DNA of 64,000 bases from Methylosinus sp. C49 (GCF_009936375.1 NZ_AP022333.1:124001-188000); one strand, 5' to 3'; counted from the first letter of the stretch, positions 1 to 8,933 are shown. Numbers and translations: made by a program. Notes: generated by a model from the letters alone, not told the origin.

Positions 1-241
1 GCGCATCCATGTTACAGGCGCGGACTATCTCTTTCAGGAGAGCCTGTCCTCGCTCGAACGCCGCCTCGACGGCGGAGAATTCCTGCGCATCCATCGCGGG
101 GCGATCGTGCGCCGGGGAGCCATCATACGTATCAAGCAGGCGCCTTTCGCGGCGCTGATCGCTGTTTTGAGCGACGGTTCGGAAGTGCGCGTGGGACGGA
201 CATACGCGCCGACGATCCGCGCGAAGCTGATACGCACATAG
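1..241 (+). CDS. LytTR DNA-binding domain, C-terminal end of a response regulator (partial)
   Basis: Only the last 79 codons are present; the reading frame enters from outside the window and ends with TAG at 239-241. The peptide contains the LytTR signature: a FLRIHRGAIVRR block (residues about 28-39 of the visible part) and a C-terminal strand with DGSEVRVGRTY. This domain binds direct repeats in promoters and usually follows a receiver domain in LytR/AlgR-type regulators. A LytS-type kinase lies 3.5 kb downstream (3806-4933) and may be the partner, but the genes between them are on the other strand. The domain call is firm; the full architecture cannot be seen. Confidence 0.8.
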   Translation, partial: RIHVTGADYLFQESLSSLERRLDGGEFLRIHRGAIVRRGAIIRIKQAPFAALIAVLSDGSEVRVGRTYAPTIRAKLIRT

Positions 242-268
242 CCGAAGGCTCCCTTTGCGTAATCCCGC

Positions 269-1009
269 TCAATGTTCGACGGGCACACCGTGCTGCGTCA
301 TCCAGTCGATGATCTCCCGCCGGGCTTGCCGAGCTTCGGCGTTGAGCAGACGCTCTGGCGTCATGAGGAGATAGGTCTGGAATGTCTTGCCCTGCCGGTT
401 GCGCGCCGCCGCAGGGGCTCCTTTTTGCAACAATCTCAGAACGCGCGCCGCATCGTTAATTTGCGCCGCGACATGCAGAATGGTATTGCCCATGTTGTCG
501 GCATGGGTCAAACGCGCCCCGGCTGCGAGCAACATTTCGAACTGCCGCTCCCGTTCCCCGATCAAGGCCACCATCAAAGGCGTTCTGCCGGACTGATCAT
601 TGCGGGTGTCGACATCGACCTCGCGCACGAGGAGGAGACGCAAATATTCCAAATCATTCGCCGAGGCAGCGAAATGGATCGCCGTATCGCCATCGACGCC
701 GGGCTGTGCAGGATCGGCGCCGACATTCAGCAGCACTTGGAAGGCAAAGTGGCTTTTGTTGAGCATTGCCCATTGCAGCAGCGTGACGTTCTTGTCGCCT
801 CTCGCCCTCACATCGGCGCCCGCCGCCACGAGCTCGGCGGCGCGCTTGCTGTTCCGCTGAAAGGCCGCGCGGAGCAATGCGACAATCTTCGGATCGGAAA
901 ATACCTCTGCGGCTTCGGGGGCGGCGACACTCGCCGTCGGATAAGCGAGCAGAGATGAGCTCAGAACGCCGATAACGAAATTCCGCCGCGACAGAGTCGT
1001 CTGCGTCAT
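269..1009 (-). CDS. Ankyrin-repeat protein with twin-arginine-like signal peptide
   Basis: A 246-residue protein. The start is the ATG at 1007-1009, which overlaps the stop of the upstream gene (ATGA), so translation is probably coupled. The N-terminus has an SRRNF twin-arginine-like motif, a hydrophobic stretch and an AXA-type cleavage site near residue 28, so it is probably periplasmic. The rest is ankyrin repeats: GADVRARGDKNVTLLQWAM, GADPAQPGVDGDTAIHFAA, RNDQSGRTPLMVAL and HADNMGNTILHVAA at roughly 33-residue spacing. Such repeats bind proteins. Exported ankyrin proteins beside small secreted proteins are sometimes immunity or stress factors, but no function can be fixed here. Confidence 0.85.
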   Translation of the reverse strand: MTQTTLSRRNFVIGVLSSSLLAYPTASVAAPEAAEVFSDPKIVALLRAAFQRNSKRAAELVAAGADVRARGDKNVTLLQWAMLNKSHFAFQVLLNVGADPAQPGVDGDTAIHFAASANDLEYLRLLLVREVDVDTRNDQSGRTPLMVALIGERERQFEMLLAAGARLTHADNMGNTILHVAAQINDAARVLRLLQKGAPAAARNRQGKTFQTYLLMTPERLLNAEARQARREIIDWMTQHGVPVEH

Positions 1010-1509
1010 GGCGCGGACTTCATCCAAGGCTCGAACGTGCTCAAAGTATAGCCCGTCTCTCCGCTGATGTGGAGGGTGGCGCCTCTGCATTCCCGGAGGC
1101 GTGTGTCGAAGCTGTGGCTCGTTTCGATCTGTCCGAGATCGGCTCGAACGCGCCCATGGTGATGCCATATGGTCGCCTGATAATGGACGCTGTCGGTCCC
1201 CGTCCGCTCTATGCCCGATGTTTCCAACGAAGTCTCTCGGCTGGAGCCGTCGGCGGCGATCGTCCTTTCGACGATGCTTCTCTTGTCCTCGGCATATTGG
1301 CGCTCTAGCTCTTCGACGCATGCGCGATGCGACGCGAGCGCTTGCGAAGACGGCGGGACCGGCAGCCTGCCGCTCGCATGGGCGGGCAATGACGCGCGAA
1401 AGATCTCGAGTCCCAAAGAAATCACCAGCGCTCCAGAACGTATCAACGCCATAGACGCTGCTTCAGCGACATTCGATCTGCGTCTTCGACCTTCATCGCG
1501 TCTCGCCAT
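1006..1509 (-). CDS. Hypothetical exported protein
   Basis: A 167-residue protein of unrecognised family. I chose the ATG at 1507-1509 because it gives a short basic N-terminus followed by a hydrophobic segment and an A-H-A cleavage site; an in-frame ATG 30 bases upstream and one 57 bases downstream are alternatives. The mature part has several acidic/Ser-Thr-rich stretches and two cysteines. It overlaps the ankyrin gene by four bases and the preceding gene by about 17 bases, so the three are probably co-transcribed. Confidence 0.6.
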   Translation of the reverse strand: MARRDEGRRRRSNVAEAASMALIRSGALVISLGLEIFRASLPAHASGRLPVPPSSQALASHRACVEELERQYAEDKRSIVERTIAADGSSRETSLETSGIERTGTDSVHYQATIWHHHGRVRADLGQIETSHSFDTRLRECRGATLHISGETGYTLSTFEPWMKSAP

Positions 1510-1918
1510 AATAGGGGGACTCTCCGCCTCGCGAATCATTCGTGTGCTCTTTTAAATTTGCGCAGACGCAAACGGTGTCGACGCAATTATTGGAAAGCTC
1601 CTTGTGAACAAAGGAGCAGTCCGGCTTCGAATGTACCGTTTCCCTCTTGGCGCCGTTCTCATAGGCGTAAACGGCGGCCTTCGTGTCCAGGATTTCCATG
1701 AGCCTCAATCCGCCGTTTTGGCAGATCAGCCGCTCGATCGGCTTTTTCCGCCTTTGACAGTCGAGGCAGGACGGCACGTCGCCGTAGAACTCCGACAACT
1801 CGCTGATCGCGCGCTTGACCTTGTCGACGTCCACGTTCGGGCAATCGACCGCAAGGGCGCGCCCCGCGACGCCGCCAAAAGACAAGATGAAGAGGGAGAG
1901 CAACAAAGCTGTTCGCAT
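1493..1918 (-). CDS. Small secreted cysteine-rich protein, LprI/DUF1311-like
   Basis: A 141-residue protein with a clear Sec signal peptide (MRTALLLSLF..., cleavage after ALA near residue 23). The centre has CLDCQRRKKPIERLIC followed by a predicted helix LRLMEILDTKAAVYAY. This resembles the C-x-n-EKAIC...L..LD..L...Y pattern of LprI/DUF1311 proteins, some of which inhibit lysozymes. The C-terminal part has additional cysteines (CSF, NNC, CVC). The family call is an inference from this short motif. It sits in a minus-strand run of exported proteins with short gaps. Confidence 0.6.
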   Translation of the reverse strand: MRTALLLSLFILSFGGVAGRALAVDCPNVDVDKVKRAISELSEFYGDVPSCLDCQRRKKPIERLICQNGGLRLMEILDTKAAVYAYENGAKRETVHSKPDCSFVHKELSNNCVDTVCVCANLKEHTNDSRGGESPYYGETR

Positions 1919-1957
1919 ATCATCATCCTTTGCATTTCTGTTTCGCGCGCTGAAGAC

Positions 1958-2638
1958 TCATCGAGTCGGCTCGACGCGGTCGACGCAGGCTCTCTTCGTC
2001 AAATCGCTCCCGGGCGTGAACAGAGAAAAGGAAAAGAATGTTTCGCCTGGACTGTTTTTTCCGCCGGCTTCGTTGCGGCCGGCGCGGACAAAAACCGGCG
2101 TCGTCGCGGCGGGAAGATCGATCCGAAAGAAAGCTGTGTGCTCGTCATCGGGCAGATCGCCAAATCCGCCCGTTTTGCAATTGTCGGCGAGCAAGGTCAC
2201 GGTCCCGCCGCTCAGCTGCCGTTGGAGAATTTCCTGATAATTGCCGCTCGGATAGAACTTCTGAAGCTCTATCGCGCGAACGCCCTTGGCGCTGTGGAAA
2301 ATGACATCGATCGAAGCGTCGCCTTCGTTGCCCTTTTTGTGCGTAGCGTTCGCGCCGATTCCGATCGGTAGATCGACCTCGCCAAATCCATTCAGGCGCA
2401 GTCGTCCGCGCAAATGGTATGTCACGCCGAGATCTTTTTCGGAATCTTCGGGATAGGCGAAGCCCTGCCATTCGATGTTCGAAAGCGCGGCGATGTCCTT
2501 CTCGCGCTTGCCCTGCGTGAAGGCGATGAGCAGCGTCTCGAGCGGGCCGGCTGCGGCGCGCGCCTCCGCCGAAGCGCCGAGAGCCAAAGCGAGAACGAGG
2601 GAAAGTGCAAAGCGATAGGTGCGGCAAGCGACAGCCAT
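1958..2638 (-). CDS. Hypothetical exported protein
   Basis: A 226-residue protein of unrecognised family. The start at 2636-2638 is preceded by a GAGAGA ribosome-binding site about 5 bases upstream; a longer in-frame start at 2686 has no comparable site. It has a signal peptide (RFALSLVLALALGASAEARA) and a beta-rich mature part with phrases such as VTYHLRGRLRLNG and DADCK-like cysteine pairs near the C-terminus. It overlaps no neighbour but lies 44 bases from the next upstream gene, probably in one operon. Confidence 0.65.
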   Translation of the reverse strand: MAVACRTYRFALSLVLALALGASAEARAAAGPLETLLIAFTQGKREKDIAALSNIEWQGFAYPEDSEKDLGVTYHLRGRLRLNGFGEVDLPIGIGANATHKKGNEGDASIDVIFHSAKGVRAIELQKFYPSGNYQEILQRQLSGGTVTLLADNCKTGGFGDLPDDEHTAFFRIDLPAATTPVFVRAGRNEAGGKNSPGETFFSFSLFTPGSDLTKRACVDRVEPTR

Positions 2639-2682
2639 GGTCTCTCTCGTTGTGCGAGATTCTCTTCCCAAAGGCGGAAATC

Positions 2683-3324
2683 TCATTTTTCAGAAGGAAA
2701 AAGCACGAAGCGCTCGCCTTTCAGCCGACTGGCTTTGTCCGGCCCGAGACTGCGTTCGCTGAAAGGGTCCACCTCGAACCAAGACAGCGAATAGGCGCCG
2801 GCATTGTGCTGAAAGCGCCACGAACCCCGCTCCCCGGCGTCCGCATCGGCGCCCCAAGGCTCATTGCTCGTAATCTCCAGGCTGTTTGGATCGATTTTCC
2901 CATTCTGAAGTCTGGTCACGACCTCGTATCCGGTCGCCCCGGGCTTCTCCGCCAACTCGGATCCGATGTCGTCGACCCAGCGAAGCTCATATGCAGGCTT
3001 TGCGAAATGCATCAGCCGATAGCCGGTGAAAGTCCGCCACAGGAGAAACACGCGTGTCCGAGCGGCGGAATACTCGCAATAGAGGTCGTAGATGATCGTG
3101 GCGACGTTGCCGTTCCGCGAGACCACGATCATTCGGTCATCCTTGATGAGGTTTATGTTATCGGTGTCGTCGCATCCGGCGTCGGTATGTGAGATGACGA
3201 ATTTGCGCGCCTCATTCACCGTTGGAGCGCCGGGCGGCGGTTCTGCGCTGCAGGCCGAGGCTTGCGCGAAGAGGGCCAGGGCGCAAAGAGGCGGGGCGAG
3301 CCGGGCGGAGATTTTATACCTCAT
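2683..3324 (-). CDS. Hypothetical exported protein (weakly DUF1176-like)
   Basis: A 213-residue secreted protein with an N-terminal signal peptide ending near CSA (residue 26). The mature part has CDD...NLIKDDRMIVVSRNG near its start, then YDLYCEYSAARTRVFLLW, and ends with a GSWRFQHNAGAYSLSWFEVDPF motif. The arrangement slightly recalls DUF1176 proteins, where a C-terminal W..DG..F strand closes the fold, but I cannot confirm this. It is the first gene of the minus-strand run that ends with the ankyrin protein. Confidence 0.6.
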   Translation of the reverse strand: MRYKISARLAPPLCALALFAQASACSAEPPPGAPTVNEARKFVISHTDAGCDDTDNINLIKDDRMIVVSRNGNVATIIYDLYCEYSAARTRVFLLWRTFTGYRLMHFAKPAYELRWVDDIGSELAEKPGATGYEVVTRLQNGKIDPNSLEITSNEPWGADADAGERGSWRFQHNAGAYSLSWFEVDPFSERSLGPDKASRLKGERFVLFPSEK

Positions 3325-3805
3325 GCAAGTTTCGACCTTCCCGCCTTCGCTTTTCCAAGATCATTGCGACGAGACGGGGAACGCGGCTATCGGGAAATCT
3401 CCCACCAGCGTCCGCAATTGGTGGGGACCGGACTGCCGCCAAGCTACGGGAGATGATCGAGCCGACCAAGAAATATGATGTACCGGTGCTTGCGAGCGGC
3501 AAAGCGGCGCCGTCGATATTGTCGCAGCTCTGGTCGGGCTACGTCCGCGACAAAATCGAGGCGGTCCGCTTCAGCAAACCCCAGCGGAGATCCGCTCGAA
3601 ATCTGCGGGGACTGTCCAGACAACCGGGGTCGGCTCTCGGCGATCCCGAGCCGCCGCTCGAAAAGCCGATAATGGATTGGCGTCGACAACCAAACCCTAT
3701 TTTATTAAAGCGCGTATGCACGCTCGTCACCGTTCCGATCCACCCTGCGTGAATGAGACGGGCTAGCGTAGCTCGATACAGGCGGGACGCCTCGAAGGAG
3801 CACTC
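3325..3805. other. Intergenic region without a convincing gene
   Basis: About 480 bases between divergent genes. Several short open frames exist on both strands but none has family resemblance, a good ribosome-binding site or consistent codon use. An AAGGAG ribosome-binding site for the downstream kinase lies just before 3806. The region must hold promoters for both directions, but no clear element can be named. Confidence 0.5.
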
Positions 3806-4933
3806 ATGACCCTGGACGACATGATTTCAGACGGCGAATTCAAAAATGGCCAGTCCAATTTGCGGGGCATTAAGATTGCTACCGTGCGGTTTGGTGCATT
3901 TTATCTTATTGTATTGATAATAGTTGTTTTTGGATTTTTATCTTCTGTGGAGGAAATATCAGCACAATTTATCGGATTAAGATTAATACAGTTTCTATCT
4001 ATTATTGCGCTTTCAGCGCTATTATCATATGCTATTTATTTTATACATGACAAATTGACGAAAAAAATGACGTCAGAAGATTCATTGCCGATGTTGCTAA
4101 TTGTCTCATTTGTGCTGTCATTGATGGCGGCTGCGCTATGGGCTGGGGCCCATAATTTCTATCCGGCTCTCCTCGGGACGCCGCCTTCCGCGCCGCAGTC
4201 CCTCGACAATTTTGGGGGCCTTGTCGTCATTTCCTGGGGGTTTCTGTTCGGCTGGTCGTGCCTATTCGTAGCGCTTGTTTTTGCCTTCGAGCTCAATGAT
4301 CGCAAGCTGCGTCTGGGGGCAATCCGTGAAGAGGCGCTGGGGGCTCAGATGCGCGCGCTGCGCTATCAGATCAATCCACACTTCCTGTTCAACACGCTCA
4401 ATTCGATCGCGGGGCTGATCGAGGAAGGCGCGGCCACGCAGGCCGAGCGCATGGTCCTGTCGCTCTCGACCTTTCTACGGACCACGCTCGCGCTCGATCC
4501 ATTTCACGATGTGCCGCTCGCGGATGAGATCGCGCTTCAAAAAGAATATCTGGGCATCGAGCGGGAGCGGTTTTCCGACCGCATGACCTTCTCCATCACA
4601 ATGGATCCGAATGCCGCCGAAGCGCTGGTTCCGAGCCTGATCCTGCAGCCGCTCATCGAAAACGCCATCAAGCATGGCGTAGGCGTGCTGCCCGGCAGGG
4701 TTGAGATATCGCTGACGGCCCGCCGGGAGAATGATCGTCTGCGCGTCACGATTGAAAACGACATGCCCCGGAACGAGGCAGAGATAACAAAGCCGTCAGG
4801 GGTGGGAGTTGGCCTCAGGAACGTTGCCGATCGCTTGCACGCCCGCTTCCAGAACGAGTGCGTCATGCGGTCTGGACCCATGGGCAATGATCGATTCGAG
4901 GTTTCACTCGAGCTGCCATGGCGAACGGCATGA
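3806..4933 (+). CDS. LytS/YehU-type sensor histidine kinase
   Basis: A 375-residue membrane kinase. Four to five hydrophobic segments occupy residues 25-165. They are followed by the His_kinase motif RYQINPHFLFNTLNSI, with the phospho-acceptor probably His192, and a HATPase_c domain (LILQPLIENAIKHGV; GVGVGLRNVADRL) ending in ELPWR. This class normally pairs with LytTR response regulators; the fragment at the window start is such a protein. A good AAGGAG precedes the ATG. The first 330 bases are strikingly AT-rich compared with the rest of the gene, which may reflect selection in the membrane part or a recombined 5' half. Confidence 0.9.
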   Translation: MTLDDMISDGEFKNGQSNLRGIKIATVRFGAFYLIVLIIVVFGFLSSVEEISAQFIGLRLIQFLSIIALSALLSYAIYFIHDKLTKKMTSEDSLPMLLIVSFVLSLMAAALWAGAHNFYPALLGTPPSAPQSLDNFGGLVVISWGFLFGWSCLFVALVFAFELNDRKLRLGAIREEALGAQMRALRYQINPHFLFNTLNSIAGLIEEGAATQAERMVLSLSTFLRTTLALDPFHDVPLADEIALQKEYLGIERERFSDRMTFSITMDPNAAEALVPSLILQPLIENAIKHGVGVLPGRVEISLTARRENDRLRVTIENDMPRNEAEITKPSGVGVGLRNVADRLHARFQNECVMRSGPMGNDRFEVSLELPWRTA

Positions 4934-5233
4934 CGGGGCGGGGGGCGTTCATGGTTGAAAGCCGGTCCGCTGCGCTGCAGCGGATCATCCACGGGCGCTG
5001 CGCCCTGCTTTGCCGGGAGACGCCGGCCCTGCGAACGATCCCGATGACTCTGGATTATTGTCGCGCGCGAGAGGCCGGCGGGCGCCTTCGGCGCGGCAAG
5101 CGCACAGCAGCCTTGTCGCATAGATACGATTTCTCGACGCCTGTGGCGGAGGCGCAACAGTCGCTCGACCGCGCGTAGACCCCTAGGTATCGCGGGGGCG
5201 GGCGTGAATCACGGCGGAAACATGTCTATCGTT

Positions 5234-5259
5234 TGACTATTGGATGAAGTTCATAGTCA
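5234..5259 (+). promoter_or_regulatory. Inverted repeat, candidate operator upstream of exbD
   Basis: TGACTAT (5234-5240) and ATAGTCA (5253-5259) form a perfect 7-base inverted repeat with a 12-base spacer, about 65 bases before the exbD start. Spacing and symmetry suit a dimeric repressor or activator. No known consensus (for example a Fur box) is matched. Confidence 0.5.
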
Positions 5260-5286
5260 TTAATCTGTATCAAAGGCTCTCCTATG

Positions 5287-5310
5287 GGTAGCGCGAAGTC
5301 GAGCGCTACC
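5287..5310 (+). promoter_or_regulatory. Hairpin abutting the exbD ribosome-binding site
   Basis: GGTAGCGC (5287-5294) pairs with GCGCTACC (5303-5310) across an 8-base loop. The AAGGAG ribosome-binding site begins at 5312, only two bases after the stem, so the hairpin could influence ribosome access or stabilise the 5' end of the mRNA. No U-tract follows, so it is not a standard terminator. Confidence 0.55.
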
Positions 5311-5324
5311 TAAGGAGTTCGTCG

Positions 5325-5732
5325 ATGCGGAATTGGCCCGAGCGCCGTGAAAGACATGCGCGCATCGAAATCATTCCGATGATCGATGTGATGATGTTTC
5401 TGCTGGTCTTCTTCGTATTGATCAGCATCAATGTCCTTCCAGCGCTCGGGCTCAAAGTCACGCCGCCCAGTTCTGCGCATCCAGACAAGGTGGTCGAGCG
5501 CACGCGCGTGACCATCGGCATCGATCGGGCCGGCGAAACCTATCTCGACGGCAAGGCCATCCCGCTCGCCGAGCTCGCCGAGCGCTTGCGCGGCCTCGCC
5601 ACCGAGGACAAGCCGCTCGCCGTGGTGATCAGCGGCGACGAAGGCGCGGGCCTTCAGAGTCTCGTCTCCGTTCTGGATGCGCTGAAAGCGGCGAAGGTCG
5701 CGAGCGCCTCCATTGTCACGAGGCCGAAATAG
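5325..5732 (+). CDS. exbD: ExbD/TolR-family proton-channel subunit
   Basis: A 135-residue protein with one N-terminal transmembrane helix (residues about 18-40; IPMIDVMMFLLVFFVLISINV). The conserved aspartate of IPMIDVMM is the proton-carrying residue of the ExbD/TolR family. The rest is a periplasmic domain with the usual ending: ISGDEGAGLQSLVSVLDALKAAKV. It works with ExbB and TonB in the inner membrane to energise outer-membrane receptors. First gene of the operon exbD-tonB-receptor-exbB-phosphodiesterase. Confidence 0.92.
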   Translation: MRNWPERRERHARIEIIPMIDVMMFLLVFFVLISINVLPALGLKVTPPSSAHPDKVVERTRVTIGIDRAGETYLDGKAIPLAELAERLRGLATEDKPLAVVISGDEGAGLQSLVSVLDALKAAKVASASIVTRPK

Positions 5733-5749
5733 TGCGGCCGAGACGAGCG

Positions 5750-6430
5750 ATGGACAGGCTCGACGTCGCGAGCAACGGCGCCGGCCTCGCCGGCGTGCTG
5801 ACGCTGCTCGCGTTGGCGCTGACGATGGGGCCGCAGACGACTTTCGTCGCGCCCGCCGATCCGGGCGGGCAGACGGAGATCGCGCTCGATCTCCCTGTCG
5901 AGGCGGAAGCGGCCGAGCCCCCTCCGCCCGAGCCGCCGCAAGAGACGCCGATCGAGGCGCCGCAGCCGCAAATCCTAGAGGAGACGCCGCCGCCGAGCGA
6001 CGCGCCCGCGCCGATCGCCGCGCGACCAAGGCCGCAAAAGCTCGAAAAGCCGAAGCCGAAAGTGGATGAACATCCGCGCAGGGAGCGCAGCGACGATTCC
6101 AAGGCCGATGCGAAGAAGGAAGCGCGTGAGAAGCCCGCGGCCGTGCGGCGGGGCGAGGCCGGCGCGACCGAGCGGACGTCCCACGCTTCGGGCAATGTCT
6201 CCGCCTTCCGCGCTTGCCTCGCCGGCGCGCCCTACCCGAGCTCCAAGGACGCGCGGCTGCAGAAGCCTTCGGGCGCCGTCGGCATAGCGGTCTCAGGCGG
6301 CTCGGCTTCCGTCACCAGCAGTTCAGGTTCCGCCATCCTCGACGCCGCGGCGCGATCGCGCGCGGTCGCCTGCGCTTCCGCCGCGGGCGGCGGCGCGCTC
6401 AGCGGCGTCGTCGTCTTCCACCCGAGATAG
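5750..6430 (+). CDS. tonB: TonB-like energy transducer
   Basis: A 226-residue protein from the ATG at 5750; a GTG at 5732 that overlaps the exbD stop by one base is an alternative. One transmembrane helix near residues 10-30 is followed by a long Pro/Glu-rich and Lys-rich linker (PPPPEPPQETPIE, PKPKVDEHPRRER) that spans the periplasm. The C-terminal domain of about 70 residues starts at APYPSSKDARL and ends ALSGVVVFHPR, a divergent TonB_C fold. It should carry proton-motive-force energy from ExbB/ExbD to the adjacent receptor. Confidence 0.85.
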   Translation: MDRLDVASNGAGLAGVLTLLALALTMGPQTTFVAPADPGGQTEIALDLPVEAEAAEPPPPEPPQETPIEAPQPQILEETPPPSDAPAPIAARPRPQKLEKPKPKVDEHPRRERSDDSKADAKKEAREKPAAVRRGEAGATERTSHASGNVSAFRACLAGAPYPSSKDARLQKPSGAVGIAVSGGSASVTSSSGSAILDAAARSRAVACASAAGGGALSGVVVFHPR

Positions 6431-6449
6431 TCGCAACCGAGGTCCTCCG

Positions 6450-8933
6450 ATGAAGTTCCGTGTCCTTACGCTCGCCCTGCTCGCCGGCGCCTCGACGCCG
6501 ACGCTCGTTCTCGCGCAATCGGCGCAACAGCCGCAAAAGCCGGCGCATGACAGCCGCTCGCAGAGCGGCCTCACCGCAGCGCCGACCGATTTCGGCCGCG
6601 TCGATATCTACGGCAATGGCGCGGCGGAGCCGGCGCCGGACGGCGTCAACCGCCAGGACCTCGGCGGCGGCTATATGATCGAGGAAGAGGCGGTGAAGAC
6701 CCGCTCGACGGTGACGCGTGACGCCATCGCGAAAATGTCGCCGACGGCCAACCCCTATCAGATGATCAATCTTCTGCCGGGCGTCGTCATCACCAGCACC
6801 GACAACTCCGGCCTCAATGGCGGCAACATACGTATCCGCGGCTACAACAGCGATCAGCTCGGCCTCACAATCGAGGGCATGCCGGTCAACGACTCCGGCA
6901 ATTACGCGCTCTATCCGCAGGAATATGTCGACAGCGAGAACATCGAGCAGATCTCGATCGCGCAAGGCTCGCCCGATCTCGACAGCCCGCACATCGGCGC
7001 CTCCGGCGGCGTCATCAACATCTACATGCGCGATCCCTCGAAGACGCGCGGCGGCTTTGTCGATTTCTCCTATGGCATGCACAGCACGGCCCGCGAATTC
7101 GCGCGCGCCGAAACCGGTCAGATCGGCGATTTCCGCGGCTATGTGTCCTATTCGCATTACACGGAGAATCACTGGTCGGGTCCGGGCTCGAACGAGCGCC
7201 AGCATGTCGACTTCAAAGGCGTGTGGGAGCCGAGCCAGGGCAATCGCATCGGCCTCTCGGTGATCTTCAACGACGCGCTGAATAACTTCTATCAATATCC
7301 GACGCTCGGCAGCTACAATACGCTCGGCGCGAGGTCGGTCGGCTACAACACGGCGCTTCCGGCCTCCTATTTCGTCCCTTCGGCGGGCGCCTGGGATCGC
7401 TCCGCCAATCAGGCGAATCTCTACTACAAATGGCGCATCAACCCGTTCCGTAATCTGATCGTCAGCGCGCCTTCGACTTTCACGATCAGCAAGGATGTGA
7501 CCTATGACGCCATTCCTTATTTTTGGTACGGCTATGGCAATGGCGGCGGCGTGACATCGGTGACCGAGAATGCGACGGCCTCGGGAAGCTCGTTCTATTA
7601 CGGCCGCTTCAACATCGGCGCGGCGGATTGGAACAACAATGGCGTCGTCACCAAGAACGACAAGGGGATGTATTACAACCCCTCGATCACCGAGACGCTG
7701 CGTCCCGGCCTCATCAATAAATTCACCTTCGATCTCGGCGATCACAAGCTGATGCTCGGCTATTGGTTCGAATATGCGAACCATCGCCAGACCGCGCCTT
7801 ACGCTTTTCTCAACGCCGACGGCTCGGTCGCCGATCCCTATATCGACTCCGGCGCGATCACCATTCCGGGCGTCGGCGCGCCGCAGTATCGCGATCTCCT
7901 GACGCAAACGGTCACCAACACCGGCTTCGTCAGCGACACATGGTCATTGCTCGACGACAAGCTGACGATCGAATCGGGCGTGAAGGTCGCGTCCATTCAT
8001 CGCTCGGTCTATAATTTCCTTCCCGGGGTGACGCCGCTCAACACGCAGAGTGATCTCGTCGCGCTGCCGCAGGCGGGGTTCCGCTATAAGTTTTGGGATT
8101 ATCACCAGATTTTCGGCTCGGTCGGCACCTCCTTCCGCTCGACGCCGAATTTCGCGCTCGCGGATTCGGTGAACACCAGCAGCGGCGCGCTGACGCCGGC
8201 CAATCGGCTCGCCCCAGAAAAAGCCGTCACCGTCGAGATCGGCCATCGCTATCAGAGCCCGCTATTCGCCACCTCGGTGTCTCTCTATGGCTCGCATTAT
8301 GAGAACCATCAGATCAGCACCTCCGTGTTCCTGCCGAACTCCAGTTCCTCGGTGAGCACGACGATCAACGCCGGCGCGGTCGATCTCTGGGGCGTCGCGG
8401 CGGAGATCGGCACACGGCCGATCTATAATTTCCGCCCCTATCTCTCGGCCAATTATCTACAGACACGCATTCTCGACAATCTGTCGACCTCGGGCACGAC
8501 GCCGGCCGGCTCGCCTGTGTCCTCGATCAACGACTTCCTGCCGACCAAGGGCAAGCATCTGCCGAATTCGCCGACCTGGACGGGCGCGCTCGGCGTCGAC
8601 TATGACGACGGCCATATTCTCGGCAATCTCGCCGCCAAGGTGACGAGCCGACAATATTCGACCTTCATGAACGACGAGTCCATCTCGCCCTACGCCCGCA
8701 TCGACGCGATGGTCGGCTATCGCTTCGATGATATCGCCTTCGGCAAGAAGCCGGAGCTGCGGGTCAATCTCTACAACATCACCAACACGCATTCATTGAC
8801 CGGCGCCAACAGCATCAAGAACAATGCGGTGGCGACGCGCGGCGTCTATGGCAACATGGTTTCCGCCAGCGCCCCGACCTATTACGTCGGCCAGGGCTTC
8901 TCGGCGACGGCGACCTTCTCCATGGGGTTCTGA
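6450..8933 (+). CDS. TonB-dependent outer-membrane receptor
   Basis: An 827-residue protein with signal peptide (cleavage after VLAQ, about residue 23). A plug domain follows (VTRDAIAKMSPTANPYQMINLLPGV; IRIRGYNSDQLGLTIEGMPVND; ISIAQGSPDLDSPHIGASGGVI), and then a 22-strand-type barrel ending in a C-terminal FSMGF. A few bases separate it from tonB and two from exbB, so this receptor travels with its own energy module. The substrate is not evident. The operon's last gene cleaves cyclic nucleotides and nucleotides, so a nucleotide or organophosphate ligand is possible. Confidence 0.92.
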   Translation: MKFRVLTLALLAGASTPTLVLAQSAQQPQKPAHDSRSQSGLTAAPTDFGRVDIYGNGAAEPAPDGVNRQDLGGGYMIEEEAVKTRSTVTRDAIAKMSPTANPYQMINLLPGVVITSTDNSGLNGGNIRIRGYNSDQLGLTIEGMPVNDSGNYALYPQEYVDSENIEQISIAQGSPDLDSPHIGASGGVINIYMRDPSKTRGGFVDFSYGMHSTAREFARAETGQIGDFRGYVSYSHYTENHWSGPGSNERQHVDFKGVWEPSQGNRIGLSVIFNDALNNFYQYPTLGSYNTLGARSVGYNTALPASYFVPSAGAWDRSANQANLYYKWRINPFRNLIVSAPSTFTISKDVTYDAIPYFWYGYGNGGGVTSVTENATASGSSFYYGRFNIGAADWNNNGVVTKNDKGMYYNPSITETLRPGLINKFTFDLGDHKLMLGYWFEYANHRQTAPYAFLNADGSVADPYIDSGAITIPGVGAPQYRDLLTQTVTNTGFVSDTWSLLDDKLTIESGVKVASIHRSVYNFLPGVTPLNTQSDLVALPQAGFRYKFWDYHQIFGSVGTSFRSTPNFALADSVNTSSGALTPANRLAPEKAVTVEIGHRYQSPLFATSVSLYGSHYENHQISTSVFLPNSSSSVSTTINAGAVDLWGVAAEIGTRPIYNFRPYLSANYLQTRILDNLSTSGTTPAGSPVSSINDFLPTKGKHLPNSPTWTGALGVDYDDGHILGNLAAKVTSRQYSTFMNDESISPYARIDAMVGYRFDDIAFGKKPELRVNLYNITNTHSLTGANSIKNNAVATRGVYGNMVSASAPTYYVGQGFSATATFSMGF

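Larger units (their letters stand above)
4934..5324. other. Intergenic region upstream of the exbD-tonB operon
   Basis: About 390 bases. One open frame (4930-5178) has no recognisable homology and poor context, so it is not called. The second half is AT-richer and carries an inverted repeat (5234-5259) and a hairpin (5287-5310) directly before the exbD ribosome-binding site. It is therefore the probable promoter and control region of the TonB operon. Confidence 0.55.

Noticed and set aside
4930-5178. Possible small gene after the LytS-type kinase
   Set aside because: No family resemblance and no good ribosome-binding site; a response regulator was expected but none is encoded.
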